Shown here piece by piece: positions 34,955-46,669 of a DNA stretch of 64,000 nt. The notes beneath the pieces are model-generated. The model made no database searches. It had not been told where the DNA came from and saw only the letters and a program-made list of their open reading frames with translations. Numbering within the stretch: the first letter of the stretch is position 1; each line of letters opens with the position of its first letter. The DNA is from Halichoerus grypus (taxonomy: Eukaryota; Chordata; Mammalia; Carnivora; Phocidae): assembly GCF_964656455.1 (NCBI RefSeq), contig NC_135724.1, positions 14,956,919 to 15,020,918 on the forward strand, in the 5' to 3' direction. Both the position numbers and the translations under genes were made by a program.

Positions 34955-35475
34955 ATTTCCTTTCCTTCTCTGCATGTCTAGTCTGAACCACTGGGCCCCA
35001 GGAAGAATCCATTGGATTTTCCTTTCTTTCACTTCACCAGATGCTTAAAATAATGTTACATTTTATTTTGCTCTGTATTTTATATTTGTAACATGAATTT
35101 CTTGCATAGCTCCCTTAGTTTCTAATTGCATTTTTTTTTTTTTGTATTTCACAATTTGCCTTAAGTTTTTCTTAAATTTTTTTTCCCAGTATCTTGGTAA
35201 TGCCTTCTAGTCACTGATTTTTTTTTTTTTTTTTTTTTTTACTGGATGCCTTTCTCCCAGAGTTCTTTTTTATTGTTGTTATTTTCTTTTTTTGTTTTGT
35301 TTTGTTTCTTTGAGGTTTTTGTGTGTGTGTGTATGTGCCAATTTGGGTAAGTTCTCTTTAGAATGTCATGCTGACATTCTTATTTACTGTTCTCCTGCAC
35401 TGGAGCCATCTAAATCCATATTCTTGATTTATTCTTATCTATTTTTTGAAGTCCATCTTTTAAAAAAGTTACTAA
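34955..35475. other. AT-rich gene-free stretch with T-runs
   Basis: Includes a 23-bp T-run at 35218-35240; no SINE body adjoins it. Confidence 0.4.
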
Positions 35476-35967
35476 TGTGGTAAATTTTCTGAGTCTTTAT
35501 CTGAATGAAAATGTCCAGTTTCCTTGTAAAACTTAATAGTTTGGATAGATAACATAATAGGTTAAAAATTAGTTTCTTCTCAAAAAAAAATTAGTTTCTT
35601 CTCATAATTTTAAAGGAATTTTTATATTGTTTTCTAGATTCTAGTGCTGGTGAAGAGAATGCTGATGCTCATCTCATTAACATTCTTTGTTGGTGTCCTG
35701 TAATTTTTTTCTCAATATTCTTGAATATTCCCCCCTAATTGGAATATTTTTTTAGAATTTATTTTTATTCTTGGTTTATTCAGTTTCATAAACAAGTATG
35801 TAGATGTAGATATGTTTTAATTTATTGTGTGTGTCATGTAATGGGGTTTTTCAGTATGAAGACTGGTATCCCTTAGTTCTACAAAGTCCTCTCTAACGTT
35901 TTCAGTGAATTTTCTTACTCGTTTCCTCTCTTCTACTTACAGGATACCTCATAATTGGAACTTGAGC

Positions 35968-36180
35968 TGGGTGGCTCTGTCAGTTAAGTGACCGGCTCTT
36001 GGTTTCGGCTCAGGTCATGATCTCAGGGTCATGAGACTGAGTCCCACATGGGGCTCCATGCTCAGTGCAGAGGGATTCTTTCCCTCTCCCTCCCACTCTG
36101 TCCCTCCCTCTGCTCCTGCTCTCTGTCTCTCTCATTCTCTCTTTCTCAAATAAATAAATAAATAAATAAACAAATCCTTA
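35968..36180 (+). mobile_element. CAN-SINE, first of a tandem pair
   Basis: Lacks the first bases of the head (starts TGGGTGGCTC), has a CT-rich body and (AAAT)n tail ending CAAATCCTTA, and joins the next SINE directly. Confidence 0.9.
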
Positions 36181-36392
36181 GGGGTGCCTAGGTGGCTCAG
36201 TCAGTTAAGCCTCCGACTCTCGGTTTCGACTCAGGTCATGATCTCAGGGTCCTGAGATTGAGCTCTGCATGAGGCTTTGCCCTTAGAGGGGAGTCTGATT
36301 GAAGATTCTCTTCCTCTGCCCCTCCCCCTGCTAATTTGTACACTCTCTAAATAAATAAATAAATAAATAAATCTTTTTTAAAAAAAAACAAA
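36181..36392 (+). mobile_element. CAN-SINE, second of a tandem pair
   Basis: Complete head GGGGTGCCTAGGTGGCTCAG through (AAAT)n tail. The only clear flanking duplication, AACTTGAGC (35959-35967 and 36393-36401), encloses both SINEs. Confidence 0.92.
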
Positions 36393-37550
36393 AACTTGAG
36401 CCAGAATATGTCTTGGCTTTTCTCTCATATTTTCCATTTCTCTCTCCCTACTGGGAAATCTCTAAAATCTATAAAATTTCTCTAAAATTTCTAAAATCTC
36501 TAAAATTTCTTTCTCCTCCAGTTGTTTCTTTTTCATAGTGTTGTATTCAGTTACAACTTGTCAAATACTCTTTAGAAAATTAAAATGGAGGTTTTTTCCG
36601 AGTTTTGTTCTTTGAATTATATCTGCTTCACTTCAGGTTATGTCTCTTTCTTCTCCCCTCCCTTCTCCCCACCCACCCCCCATTCATTTGGTCTTTCTTA
36701 TACTACTTGCTTTGCCTAAAGGCCTGGTAACCTTGGATATCCATATGTATTTTTAAATGACTAGAGTTCCTTCTGCTATTACAGAAGCAGATATTCTTTC
36801 CAATGAAATTTCTCTTTTGAGTAGAAATTCTGACTTGGAGCTCCGTGTGACAAGAGAGGTGTGGCATGAACTAGCCAACCACCATTTAAGGTGAGCAAAT
36901 AGGGGCTGGCTGTCAGACCATTGAACCTCCAAGTATCAGATGGTAATGGTAATGGCTTTTTGAAGATTCAGCACTCAAATTGTATGCTTTAAGTTTCTTC
37001 AGATATTTCATTCAATTCCATTATGCTAGAGTGAGACCTCTGATATAAGAGAATAAATAAAGGCCATCTTTGTTCTGTGGGCTGGTGAGGGAAAGGAGGG
37101 TGAGAGTGCTGATTGGTACAGCTGTGCCATATATACCATATACTTTCAGTGAACCCCTGCCCTCCTCCTATTTTGGGCTCCATTTTTCACTTCAGAACTT
37201 AACCTTACCTGTTGACTCTGAGCTTAATTTCCCACCATCATGATTCTGGCCAGCAAGGTTTATGCCGCTATTCTTGGTGGTCTTCTTGTGTTGTATTATG
37301 GGCTACAGTATTCTTTGTCCTTTTCATCTGCCCACATTTTCCCAAAACATGTGGAAACTTATAAAAATCTCTCCTTATTTAGTGACCACACCCCTTCTGT
37401 CTTCTTAGCAGTTATAGGTTAATTCCCCTAAATATTTATTTATGTATTGATACATGAATTTATTTTTACTTTCTTTTATTTTGGAGGGTCTTCAAAAATT
37501 TGAGAATCAAACTTTTGTGCCCAGTCTTCCATCTTGAACCAGAAGCTTAT

Positions 37551-38665
37551 AACTAACATTGTTTTAAAACTGCATGAGGGATTTTAATTCCATAAACATT
37601 TAAGGGAGAGAAATAAACTCCTTTTCTGTTTCCCATGCCAATCTGATTCTATCTGTGAAAGGCAAAGAACAGGAAGCCACCTGTTTCACATCAGGGTATT
37701 AATGGCTCACCTGCAATCACTTGAACTAATGTCATAGTTATTAACCACATTGTGAAAATGGTTGTGTCTCCAAAAGCAAGAGTTCCTCATCAGTGGTAAC
37801 AATGTACACCTCAAGAATTGGATTGCTGCCATAGACCACATTTGGATTCTGATACCACTATACATATTTCTTAGAGGGACTATTGCAATGGGCAGCTGTA
37901 TATCTCAGTAGGAAAAATCTATAGATAATAGACATTGAATATAAATATAGAGGATGACTGATTCTATAGAAGGAAATAAAAGACATTTCCCTTAGGCAAG
38001 TGATCCAAGTGGACAATTCTTTGTACAGTGTAATATTAAGAGATCCAGGGAAGCCTCAAATTGCTACTACCTGTTGACTGATGTCCAAAATTCCACCATC
38101 ATTTGATTATAAAGCTGATAACCCTGTGAATGGTGGCACAAGGTTTATTAGTCATTTGTACCTCAGTGTGGATAAAGGAACTGAAATAAATTTCTATAAT
38201 GATGTGTAAACATGCAGGCATGGAAACCACTATAAGGATGGGAATACTCTTAAAGAAGGAAGAAAGGCTGAGGGTCAGTGGTGAAGGGTACTGGAGGTAA
38301 ACTCCACCTTTTCAAGTGGCATGCCTGGGCCTGCTTATGAAACATTCTAACCCAGGGCTGCCATCTTGATCTACAGAGTATATTCAGTTGGGCATATCAG
38401 AGAAACAGAGGAATTTTGAAACAAATGACTATCAGAGATTTTCTTATGATGTTCCTAGAGTTACTTATTTTAAAAAGTAGTATTAATGTCTAAACATTCC
38501 ATGTATTGCCCAATTTAAGTTCTAAGATGCCTTATTACACTTACCATTGCATTATTAATATGTAACGTTAGCAATCGTTGGAGAGAATTTTACTTATCAG
38601 TGAAGATATGGGGTCTGTTTATCTGGGAGACACAGGGTTTAATGCAAAGAAATCCTTCCCTATAA
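37551..38665. other. Gene-free unassigned stretch
   Basis: No repeat or exon recognised. Confidence 0.3.
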
Positions 38666-38669
38666 ATGA

Positions 38670-39465
38670 AAAGAACAACCCATTCACCATCTCTCTTTCT
38701 CATCATGTCCATTTTATGTCTCCTTTTTTCTCTAATCTCAAACTCTCCTCCGCCCCACTCTATTTTCAGCTGACCATTTTTCCTCCTAATTCACTGAGGA
38801 AATAGTCAATCAAAAGAAAACTTTCATGTTTGCCCACCATCACATCTCCCCACTAACTGTCATCTGCCCCATACCCTCTTCTCTCTCACGAATTACCATA
38901 GATTCATATTGTAAATTCTGGAAATTAGATAGCCCCACTCTAGCCTGCTTTCTCTCTCCTCTCTCTCCTTCATCATCAGCTTTTCACCCTGGATCATTCC
39001 TGATAGCACATGAACCTGCTCTTATTTCTTCTCTCTTTAAACAAACCAACCAACCTTCTTGAAGCCACTGAACCTGCCAGCTACCTACTTATCTCCTGCT
39101 CCCTGTGCGAGTTGATGTCGCCCACCCTCTGCAGTTCTCCTCTCACTGTCTCTTAAGTCCTCACTATTCAGGATTTTGCTTCCATTTTTATTCACCAAGT
39201 TTGCTCACATCAGCAAGTCCAGTGTCCTCTGTGTTGCTAAATCCAGTGGTCTGTCTTCATTTCTCATCTTACTTGAACTTGAAGTAGTATTTGACAGTAT
39301 TTGATGACTCGTCCCCCTCCTCACACTCTTCTCAGGTTGTTTTCTGGACACCATGCTCTGTTGGTTTTCCTTCTCCCTCACTTGTTGCCTCGCCTGTGTC
39401 TCCTTTCTTCTCTGTCTTTTATGCAAGCCTTTAATATTAGAGTGCTGCCTTAGCTTAGGTTCCCC
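38670..39465 (+). mobile_element. L2 LINE, 5' segment of a split copy
   Basis: GCTGACCATTTTTCCTCC, AATTCACTGAGGAAATAGTC, TTGCTAAATCCAGTGGTCTG, CTTACTTGAACTTGAAGTAG, GTTGGTTTTCCTTCTCCCTC and CTCACTTGTTGCCTCGCCTG match L2 ORF2 in order. Continues at about 40005 after an insertion. Confidence 0.7.
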
Positions 39466-40004
39466 CCCCCAAAAGCAAAGCCTGAAACAAGGACTTGCCT
39501 GCAAGTAGTTATTTTTATAAAGTGATTCCAAAGAGAAGGGAAAGGTGGGCTGAGAATCATGAATCAGGGAAGGAGGGGAAGCCAAAGGATGGGTGATTTA
39601 TGAAGCTGGTTATAACTGTTGTGAATAGCTGGAACTTGATCCTTCTGTGGGCTTTCTGAGAAACTAACTAAAATGAACCTGGTAAGAGTCCAACCAGTGT
39701 GCTAATGAAGGCAATATTTATGTATCCCACTGGCCAGGGTTTACCCCCATGGCTCTGAACTGAACCTCAGAACTTTCTCGTGGAAAGGGCCGAGCAAGCT
39801 ATCACAGACTCTCAGGCAGTGGCCACAGAGATATGCCAGGGAAAGAAGCAAAAGATGCACAGTGCTCCTGAGAAGAATTCTCTCACAGTGGGCTGCCCCT
39901 TACAGGAGCTGGCTGCCGCAGCAATGACTAAAAAAAAGGCAAGCAGAGAGAATGGGATTCAGGGCACTAAATATTGTCAACAAATGCAATGGAGCTGGTC
40001 CTTG
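39466..40004. mobile_element. Unassigned insertion splitting the L2
   Basis: L2 order is interrupted by about 540 bp that begins after a C9 run. Blocks such as CTTGCCTGCAAGTAGTTATT, GAAGGAGGGGAAGCC-like and AACAAATGCAATGGAGCTGG suggest a dispersed repeat, class unknown. No clear target duplication was seen. Confidence 0.4.
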
Positions 40005-40990
40005 GGTTTTCTCTCTTTTTTTGTATATGCTCATCTTCTTGATGAAACTTATCTGGTATCATGGTTTTCAGTACCATCCCTCCACTAACAACTCCCAAGT
40101 TTGTATCTCCAACTCAGATTTCCTATATGTCCAACAGCCTGAGGGACAGCCACATATTCAACAGGCTCATCAATCTTAACATGGCGCAAATGGTATTTTG
40201 AACCTTCTCCCTTCGCACTGGCTCCACCCACTTCAGGAAGAATACAACCACTTCTCACCATCTCCACCATGGCTACCAACGTGGTTCAAATTGCCATTAG
40301 GTTTGACCGGACCACAGCAGTTGATTCTTAACTGGTCTTACTGCCTCTTCCCTTGCCTCTCTTTAGGCCCTTCTCAACAGACCTGCTAGAGTGATCTTGT
40401 TAAAATGAAATTTATGTCACTCTCCCGCTCATTTCCTTCCAAAGGCATCCCACCTCACTCAGAGTAAGACTGCATGACCTCTTGGGCCGCATATGATCTG
40501 GACCCAACTGGCCTCTTGGCTCTCATGTCCCCTCCTCCCTCTCCCTTTGCTCTCCCCTACCCAACCTCCTTGTGGATCCACAAATTCAGGCCTACTCCAG
40601 CCTGGAATCATTGAAATAGGTGTTTATTCTGCTGCAGTTTTTGATCCTCAGATATCCTCAAGATTAATTCCCTCGCTTCCTACTCTTTGCTTCAGTGTCA
40701 CTTTTTCAATGATATCTATACCGATCAACATATTTACAATCCCAAATTTCTTCTCTATTATTCTTTGAACATTTTTATGTGTTTCACTTTTTTTCTATAG
40801 TACTTATGACCATTTAACATAGGATATAATTTGTTTCAATTTTGTCTTTTCTTTATTTTCTGTCTCTTCTTGTTTGAATGTACGTTTCATGAGACCAATA
40901 TCCTTGCCTGTTTTGTTCACTGGTACGTCTCAAACATCTGTAACAGTGTCTGATTCATGAGTGGTCACATTTGACGAGTAAATGAGTTGA
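40005..40990 (+). mobile_element. L2 LINE, 3' segment of a split copy
   Basis: Runs to the L2 3' end: GTATCTCCAACTCAGATTTC, GTTGATTCTTAACTGGTC, TAGAGTGATCTTGTTAAAAT, TATGATCTGGACCCAACTGG, TATAGTACTTATGACCATTT, CGTTTCATGAGACCAATATC, CCTTGCCTGTTTTGTTCACT, then AGTAAATGAGTTGA. Confidence 0.78.
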
Positions 40991-43900
40991 TAATCTGACA
41001 TCTACTCTCAAATTTGCTACAACCTGTGTGACCTTAATCAAATATGGCTATGGATTCTTTCAGAGCTTGGGCATGTTTTAAAAATCAGTATAAAATATGT
41101 GAACTGAGACTGTTAGAATTTTCCAGCTCTAAAACTTTATCATTTCTGTTTTGTAAGACCAAGCTTGGTAAAAGTTTTCTTTTTCTAAAATTATGAAAAT
41201 TAGTGAAAGAATATATTTCTGAATGTTATATTTGGCTTAAAAATCTATACTTTATTGAATGGAAAAAAAGTGAACCATATTATTTTTGGTGTACAACCAA
41301 GAAATGAAATCTCCCTCTTTAACTGCTGCAAAATAAGCTTTGGGTAAAGATTCAAGGCTACTTTGCAGAAAACAAAATCTACTTTGTAAAATGCAATTTT
41401 AAAATAATTTAAAATACATTTTTAGATGTTAAGAGCAAATTTGCTAGTATCTTCTATCAGACTTTCAGCAATAAGCAGTAATGAACTGAGATAAATATAT
41501 CTCATATATCAAATATAGTATTAGAGTAGTGAATGCTTTCCAAAATGCCCAAGGGCAAAGAAAAAACATTTTCATGAGTTTTGAGGTGCTTATGAAGTTT
41601 ACCTGTGTCTGTTTATACATTTCTCTAGAAATTTTCTTCTCATTATAATTTCCACAAAAATGCTTCTTTTTCAAATCCCAGTTGCTTCAACTAAAAAAGC
41701 CTGAGCATGGTAAAAAGAGATGCATTGCAAAATTCAATTGACCCGTTACCCAATCTGACAGTTTCTAATAAGTTAGGACTATTGTGAATGCACACACATA
41801 TTGAGTCATTACAGTAGAAAGGCTTTTCTCTTTTGAAATATATCTAAAGCCATGTCCATACAGTTGTTGTTGAATTTGAGTAAAAACCAAAATCCATAGC
41901 CAGATTCTCAAGGGAAAAATAAATACCATATTAATGTCAAGAATAATGTTTCTAAAGCATTATTCTTTATGTAGCTTAGGGATTTTGATTAGTTAAATTA
42001 GTTTTTCAGCCTTGTCTGGTTTACCGAGTCATATTGTGGGCCAGACCTAGTTTATTATTTTACTTTAGCCCCAATACCATTGCTGGGAAATAAATTCCTC
42101 ACTACATATGTATTAAAGAAAATGCACATCCTACAGAACTGTCTGTTAAGTATGACTTCTAAAATTATGTACCCATGTACAGGGTACATAGTATTTAATG
42201 ATACGACTTTAAAAAAAAATGTGTCCTGAGTATTAACATTATCTTAGAGACAAAGAAAAATAGGGACTGCGTATTTGAATAGTTGAACACTCACCATGAT
42301 AGACTAAAAATGATTATAAAGTTAAAGTAAAATTGAAAAAATAATGAATTAATGAATAGAGAACATGAAACAAGAAAACAAATATTGTTGATACTAAAGA
42401 AGAGGCTTTGGATAATGGAAAAGGATAAGGAGCTGATCAGATTCTGCTATTTTATAAAATATCCCCTTGTTTAAAGAAAACAAACAAACCGAAACAAAAC
42501 AAAAGTACATTGAAACGTGTGCTAATTGTTTCAGAGTATCCTCTTGGAATATTATGGTTACAGTGTACTAAATGCCATACTAATAATTCCACACAGATAA
42601 TGAAATTTATAAAGTCTTTATTGGCCTTTAATGAATATATTAGACACTGGGAGAATATGGCTCTAAATGTTTCTGTGTCTGCTGAGTTTCTCATGAGGAT
42701 AGACCTATGTATGCTTGATATATTTCTCATTTGAATATCCCACATAATATAGAGTGATGCATTTATAGTTCCCTAATGTACAACCTTACTGTTAGAGCAG
42801 GATTTATAGATTTCCCAGAATGTGTTAGACCTCAGATCTTTCTCTGTAACACTTAAACCTAATACACTGTGGTAGAGTAGCAATTCTAATATCTCTTCAT
42901 CATAACTACATTTAGGATAATACTAAAGGACAGAAATAATCTAATGTCTCTAGTGCCTATGAATATTTTTCTAACAGCTTTTAAAACTCAGTATATACTA
43001 TGTTTTATTGGGAACTAATTTTAATGAAATTATGTGAAGCTAGCCTAAATATTTTACAAAACATATATGCTTCTTTGTTGTAAGTAAAGTATGAAAAAAA
43101 TTAATAATAGGCTTGATGCATCAAGGCACTTCCTTAATGGGCTTTTAAGATGCTTAGGTATTACAGGCAACATAATGCAGACTAATAGGGCACAATAACC
43201 ACACATAAATACACACACAATACACACTCTTCTGTAACATATTTAGTATTGTACTCCAGCAAAGCATAGCTTATCTTTGCCAAATATTGTTGTTATCTTT
43301 GGTTCAGTGTGAGAGTAGATATTTTTTGAATAAGCGTTTTATAGTTTGTTTCTTCTAGAGATCTCCAAGTATAAATTAATTTATTGTTTTTAAAAAGGGT
43401 ATCCATATGCTAGCAGAAAATATATTTGTCTTCCTTTGAAAGTAAAAAAAAAATCCTACTCATTAAAGTAATTGGAGAAATTGGACTAAAACTGGTTTTT
43501 TCAATGGATTATGGCTTTTCTTATATGTTGTTGATTTAGAGTAGCCTTGGGGAATTTTTAATCCACTTGCAGAAAGCCATGATGTCAGATATTTTCATCC
43601 TTATTATATCACATTTGAAGGTCTATATGTAGAAGCAGAGTATGGAAGGGTTTTCTTTTTCCTTGCTGCCTCTTCCCATAATTCCAATGTTTGACCCTAT
43701 TTTCCTGTATTTATGAAGATCTACAGTTGTTCCAATCTCGTGCTAGTGTTCTTCCTTCTATATTTGTAGGCTCTGACTCCACGAAAATGTACTACATAAT
43801 AAAATAGGAGAGATGTAGCTGTATAAATGACCACTTTGGGTAAATCCACATCTAGGAAGAATATTTTTGGCATTAAAATTTTCTAAAATAATCCTTCACT

Positions 43901-44440
43901 ATGTCTGGATTCTGGTGACTTTTCATTTAGAAAGTGTTTCACGGCTGCCTTGCAACCATAAATTAGAAGGTAATAAGTAAATTTTCTGGAGCTTCTCTCT
44001 TTTTTGTTTGTTTGTTTAAATTTTACCATCCAGATAGTATTCTTACTTGGGGGGAGAAAAAAATTAATAATCTTTGGTACATATCAGATTTTCCTAGCAG
44101 AAAGGCAAGTATTTGCCTACTGACCTTTGGTCCTTTCCAACTGCTTATTTTTTTCTTGTAAAGGAAAAATGAGGGATCTGTAGTAATTGGCCACTTTCTG
44201 TAAACCCTGCCTCCTGGATAACCTACTATCTTGGCCATGGCATGTTCGTTTAAGGCATAGAAACAAACACAAACTAGTGAAGTTTTGTTATTTAATGGAT
44301 AGAGAATAATATATCAATAAGATGCATCTAGACTTATTAGAAACTGGTGCCTGGGGAACCAGGAGAAGCTCAAGGATCAAGGCTGATGCTTATGTGTCCA
44401 CATTTTATCTCATTTCTGCTTTTTTCATATCTGTCAATCA
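40991..44440. other. Long repeat-poor, gene-free interval
   Basis: About 3.4 kb of AT-rich sequence with no repeat family recognised and no ORF of interest. Absence of insertions may mean constraint or chance. Confidence 0.35.
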
Positions 44441-44444
44441 GCCT

Positions 44445-44735
44445 AGTATTTATTATTTATTCATTCACTAATCCATCTACCAAATATTTGTGGACCACCA
44501 CTATTGCTCTCAGCTGGGTGCTAGATGGGGAGTAAGTTATGAACAAGAAAGAATAAAAATATTAAATGATTCACTAAAGAGGTTAAGCATATTTATAGGC
44601 ACATAAACTAGATGAACACATAGCTAGGAGTTAGTACTAGTCTGGGTTACCAGAATTAGGCTGGCAGAGAACAGACCTTAGAGGGCCCTATAAGCCAAGT
44701 TAAGGAGTGTAGTTTTTTCCTGGAGGCACATTGCC
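44445..44735 (-). mobile_element. L2 3' region, minus strand
   Basis: TTCATTCACTAATCC...CCAAATATTTG, CTCAGCTGGGTGCTAGATGG, AGAGGGCCCTATAAGCCAAG and TTAAGGAGTGTAGTTTTTTC follow antisense L2. Confidence 0.6.
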
Positions 44736-45410
44736 ATTCCTTTGCTATTGATCATGATAAACTACTTGGTTTCCAGTCTTCAAAATCTTTCTTTTCAAAA
44801 AACACGACTTTCTATATTCTCCTCGTTTTAGTTAAAATTCTCAAGAAAGAATATGATTGGTTATCGACAAACCAACAGATTGAATCTCCTTGTTTCAATC
44901 ACATGTGATTGCATAAGTACAGGGGAAAGGATGGATTACAAATATTCATGTGGAATATAAATGGCTACCCAAGTCTCCACATCTGCCTCTTCAGCAGTGA
45001 TGTGTGTGAAGGCCAGGTCTAAGAGTATGGATTAGGACTGGGTGGGGCACCATTACATACAACTACCAGACTTTCCTTGAAAACTTCCACAACTTTTTTC
45101 TCATCTGTTGATGAAACCTTTGTGTTGAGGCATGTGGTCTTTTGCAAAGAGATCTCAGCATATTTTAGTCCAGTGTTTGGTATCTGAGGGCAATTATTTT
45201 AACATATTTCATATGAAATTATTTCAAAGACTAGAAATGATGTTGAAAAACCTATTCCAAATGTTTCCCATGCATTCAGCTAGACACGGTGCCAGCTTCA
45301 GACCCCATCCTTGAAATTCAATAATCTGATTGCTTATTACAAGTGGGAGAGTAGGGGGAGAGTTAAAGAATGGAACTTGACAAAGAGAGTAAGAGATTGC
45401 TTATAATGGT
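44736..45410. other. Gene-free unassigned stretch
   Basis: No repeat or exon recognised. Confidence 0.3.
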
Positions 45411-45411
45411 T

Positions 45412-45858
45412 CATTTTATGTGTCAACTTGACTGGGCAATGGGGTGCCCAGACATTTGGTCACACATTATTCTGAGTGTGTCTTTGAGGGTATTTCTGGA
45501 TGAGATTAACATTTGAATTAGATTGAGTAAAGCAAATTGCCCTCCCTAATGTGAGTGGCTTCAGCCAATCAGTTTGAAGGCCTGAATGGAACAAAAAGGC
45601 TGACCTTCCCATGAGTAAGAGGGAACTCCTCCTGCCTCACTGCTTTCCACCTGGGACATTTGTTTTTTCCTGCCTTCAAACTCAACACTGAAACATCAGG
45701 TCTTCTTGGTTCTTGCTCTTGTCAGAGCTCATAGTGCAACTACACCATTGGTTCTCCTGGGTCTCTAGCTTGCTGATGATAGATCTTAGAACTGCTTAGC
45801 TTCTATAACCACATGAGCCAATTCCTTATAATAAATTTTTCTTCTTCCTCTCTCTCTC

Positions 45859-45903
<45 letters not shown>

Positions 45904-45945
45904 CCTATTGGTTCTTTTTCTTTGGAAAACCCTAATACAGAACTG
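45412..45945 (+). mobile_element. MaLR LTR (MLT1-like)
   Basis: GTTCATTTTATGTGTCAACT, TGGATGAGATTAACATTTGA, AGCCAATCAGTTTGAAGGCC, TGAGCCAATTCCTTATAATA (poly-A signal region), CATCCTATTGGTTC and CCCTAATACAG are the MLT1 LTR landmarks in order. A (CA)20 tract lies near its 3' end. Confidence 0.7.
45862..45902. repeat. (AC)20 microsatellite
   Basis: About 41 bp of pure AC repeat within the MLT1-like LTR, at the place where such LTRs often carry CT/TA repeats. Confidence 0.95.
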
Positions 45946-46384
45946 CTTGAACTTAAAGATTTGATTAATTCAATGAGTGAACCCTTAGAGATGTATTTCT
46001 CTCTTGAATGAAGTATATTGAGAGTAGTATGAAAAATCTTAAAGAATCATTGATGATCTTCAAAACAATATTGACCAGCTAGACATGGTGAAATAGTTGT
46101 ATTTAGGTTGTATTTAGGTTACAAGCATTTTGTAAGTCCCACCTACTATTGTACTGTTTCCTTAGGTAGCTATATTTTCCCCAGTTTCCTCTCAGTCATA
46201 CAGATTAGTCAGACTGAGATTAACTGAGATTATCATGTGTATTATTTTAGTCCAAATTTTAAAACCTGAATACTGATGGAGGTTGGATCCTAACTCTGAT
46301 GTGATCCACTAACACTTTGCCTCTTAGATTTGTGGCATCACTGAATGGTCTCTGCACCTAACATATGGCAAGAAGCAAGCCTCA
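45946..46384. other. Gene-free unassigned stretch
   Basis: TTGTATTTAGG is duplicated in tandem at 46098-46118; nothing else recognised. Confidence 0.35.
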
Positions 46385-46472
46385 TTAAAGGCAGACATTG
46401 TTTTTCTTCCTTGTCTATATCCCTAGAACTTTAGATAGTGCCTGATGCCTAGTTACCACTCCACAAATATTT
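46385..46472 (+). mobile_element. L2 3' terminus, plus strand
   Basis: AAAGGCAGACATTGTTTTTC, TATATCCCTAGAACTTTAGA, TAGTGCCTGATGCCTAGTTA and CAAATATTTGTT match the L2 end. Confidence 0.6.
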
Positions 46473-46665
46473 GTTCAGTACATTTTGTTTGTTTTGTACT
46501 GTGTGCAGTGCCAGGATGTAGGAGCATACAAAGGGACATGGTTTCTGCATATAGAAAGATGAGGAATGAGGGAAACTATAGTATTTTAAATATTTACTCT
46601 ATTTCTGGGACTATGCTAAGTGTTTTAATACAATTTTATTTGATTCAGATGGTAATTTTATGAGT
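46460..46665 (-). mobile_element. L2 terminus and MIR-like remnant, minus strand
   Basis: From the shared CAAATATTTG core, GTACTGTGTGCAGTGCCAGG and AAAGGGACATGGTTTCTGC read as antisense L2; TATGCTAAGTGTTTTAATAC further right is MIR-like. It meets the previous L2 tail to tail. Confidence 0.45.
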
Positions 46666-46669
46666 TTTG

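Larger units (their letters stand above)
35480..37550 (-). mobile_element. Old L1 5'UTR and 5' end, minus strand
   Basis: Antisense L1M leader blocks: TAAAAATTAGTTTCTTCTCA (imperfectly duplicated at 35572-35607), TTCTAGATTCTAGTGCTGGT, AGAATATGTCTTGGCTTTTC, TTTCTCCTCCAGTTGTTTC, AGTGTTGTATTC. TCTTCCATCTTGAACCAGAA at 37526-37545 resembles the antisense of an L1 5' terminus. The tandem SINE pair (35968-36392) interrupts it. Confidence 0.45.
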
